The notes under the pieces: generated by a model
Database searches by the model: none
What the model was told of the DNA's origin: nothing
Seen by the model: only the letters and a program-made list of their open reading frames with translations
Made by a program: the position numbers and the translations under genes
From: Echiichthys vipera
Lineage: Eukaryota > Chordata > Actinopteri > Perciformes > Trachinidae
Direction: 5' to 3'
DNA: 64,000 nt
Assembly: GCA_963691815.1 (NCBI GenBank)
Contig: OY829661.1
Coordinates: 18,379,849-18,443,848 of the forward strand
Part shown: in pieces, positions 62,516-64,000 of the stretch
Numbering within the stretch: the first letter of the stretch is position 1
How the letters are laid out: each line of letters begins with the position of its first letter

Positions 62516-64000
62516 TGTTTTTGGCAGTGTCTTATTTACACTTTATACTTTGATGTGAAACACAGTGGGACAGAAATGACAGAATGTAACCTCAAGTACA
62601 AATATATTCAAATACATTCTGTGAGGTAATTTAAATGAGACCAAGTAGTACAAAACCGTATATAAAAAGGGCTAGTGCGTAATGCAATTCCCAGCGTTTA
62701 TCTCTGATATATAAAGTAAAGAAAATTGAGTGTTTAATCACTTCACACTCCTGGGTTCAAAGGTTTACAGGGCACATTGTCTATCAAATGTTTCAGCATT
62801 GTTATTGTTATTATTGTCTTTACAGTAACGGGTGATGTTCCCTCAAAATTACACCGCTCGGCTGTCAACGATGTGACACAAAATATTGACTTAAAGAAAA
62901 TCATTTTATTGATTTCTAAATGGTCCTCCAGAGTCTATGATTAGCACTGCGTCCATAGCAACAGTCACTTACTCATTGTAGCAGCAGTCTGCTATTCGGA
63001 AATAACAGACTGTGGAATGACTTCATTAACAATCAGAACTAGTATTCAACAATTTCCACAGTTTGATGAAACAGATGACTGGTCGTCTGAGAGTGGAAGT
63101 GCCTGCTATGTCCCCAGTACAATAGCGATGGATGGAATTTCATATATGGTGCTCGATGCACTGAAAAATGTCTCAATTACAAGTGTCTTTGTTCCTGAAT
63201 TATCCACAGAAGACACTGTCCGCAAAGTTGCTGTTAGATTCTTGTAGTTTGTTTAAGTGTCATATGTGAACATTGGGGTGGGAGAGATTCGCTGTCTCTT
63301 AGGGCTGCAACAATTGTTTCATTATTGGTTATTGTGTTGACTATTTTCCAATTAATCAAATATCTTCATTCATTCATCTTCAACCGCTTATCCCGAGGTC
63401 GGGGTCGCAGGGGATGGTGGAGCCGATCCCAGCTGACATCGGGCGTGAGGCGGGGTACACCCTGGACACGACGCCAGTCTATCGCAGGGCACATAGAGAC
63501 GAACAGAGACAGACAACCATTCACACCTACGGGCAATTTTAGAGTCATCAATGAACCTAACACATGCATGTCTTTGGATTGTGGGAGGAAACCGGAGTAC
63601 CCGGAGAAAACCCACGCAGACACGGGGAGAACATGCAAACTCCACACAGAAAGGCCCAGGCCGGGATGCGAACCTGAAACCTTCTCACTATGAGAGATAG
63701 AAAGAAAAAAAAGAAAAAAAGTTGAGGAAAATGCCAATCACAGTTCCCCAGAGCTCAAAGTGACATAGGCAAATTAATTGTTTTTTAAGTACAGCAGTCC
63801 AAAATTGTTTATTTCACCGTCATGTACAGTGTGACAAGTATAATCCTCAAATTTTAAAAGCTGGAACTTGCTTTTCTTTTTCATTATATGCTTAAAATAA
63901 TTTTTAAACTACTAAAATTGTGATCAGTTGTTTCAGCTCTTATGTATAAACCTGGACAAATACAATCCGAATTATCTGCACACCACCTGGGGTAGCTGAG
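62516..64000. other. Downstream DNA, no gene recognised
   Basis: An open frame of 76 codons at 63017-63247 has no splice context or recognised similarity and was not called. The rest is AT-rich apart from the interspersed repeat at 63365-63690. Confidence 0.5.
63365..63690 (+). repeat. Widespread fish interspersed repeat, forward copy
   Basis: Starts ATTCATTCATCTTCAACCGC and contains GATCCCAGCTGACATCGGGC, CGCCAGTCTATCGCAGGGCA, TGTGGGAGGAAACCGGAGTA and GGGGAGAACATGCAAACTCC, the order seen across many teleost genomes. It is nearly full-length compared with the reverse copy at 40296-40580. Frames across it are not genes. Confidence 0.75.

Noticed and set aside
63017..63247. 76-codon frame near the end of the window
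   Set aside because: Balanced composition makes it tempting, but there is no recognised similarity, promoter or splice context. A protein search with no hits outside close fish would confirm rejection.
63388..63737. Frames across the repeat at 63365-63690 and 40241-40543
   Set aside because: Both are interspersed repeat copies in opposite orientations, so shared peptides reflect repeat homology and not a gene family.

Overview
This window is nuclear DNA of a ray-finned (teleost) fish. The evidence is spliced vertebrate genes with compact introns, very dense (CA/TG)n microsatellites and many short dispersed repeats typical of percomorph genomes. Nothing bacterial, viral or organellar was seen.

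Four protein-coding genes were rebuilt exon by exon from splice signals, frame continuity and similarity to known families. Left to right they are: (1) arl3-type ciliary GTPase, + strand, 1219-4698, 6 coding exons, 182 aa; (2) pax8, paired-box transcription factor, + strand, about 23040-36350, 11 coding exons, 463 aa, with a non-coding first exon; (3) psd4/EFA6B-type ARF6 exchange factor, - strand, 52305-44661, 15 coding exons, 1122 aa; (4) a ten-finger C2H2 zinc-finger gene, + strand, 56898-60638, 2 coding exons, 604 aa. The first three models each give a total coding length divisible by three, with phases matching at every junction.

Layout: 1-1218 is AT-rich and holds a probable arl3 promoter (CRE plus X-box-like site). 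4.7-22.9 kb is gene-free and contains microsatellites, dispersed repeats and a striking 711-bp fold-back element at 18433-19143. 23-36.4 kb is pax8. 36.4-44.5 kb is gene-free, with an isolated CpG-dense block near 36.72-36.91 kb. 44.5-52.3 kb is psd4. 52.3-56.9 kb holds a direct duplication and a giant CA array. 56.9-62.5 kb is the zinc-finger gene. The end carries a common fish interspersed repeat.

The genes do not form an operon-like unit. ARL3 works in ciliary cargo release, PAX8 in thyroid, kidney and ear development, and PSD4 in ARF6 activation at the plasma membrane. Their grouping looks ancestral: pax8-psd4 adjacency matches human 2q14, while ARL3, PSD and PAX2 all lie in human 10q24, so this is probably one arm of an old paralogous block that kept an arl3 copy lost from the human PAX8 region. 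Repeats have shaped the genes: one family of TTA-flanked miniature elements has a copy inside every one of the four genes, an 8-bp-duplicating hAT-like element sits 18 nt inside a pax8 intron, and a (CT)n microsatellite serves as the pyrimidine tract of a psd4 splice acceptor.
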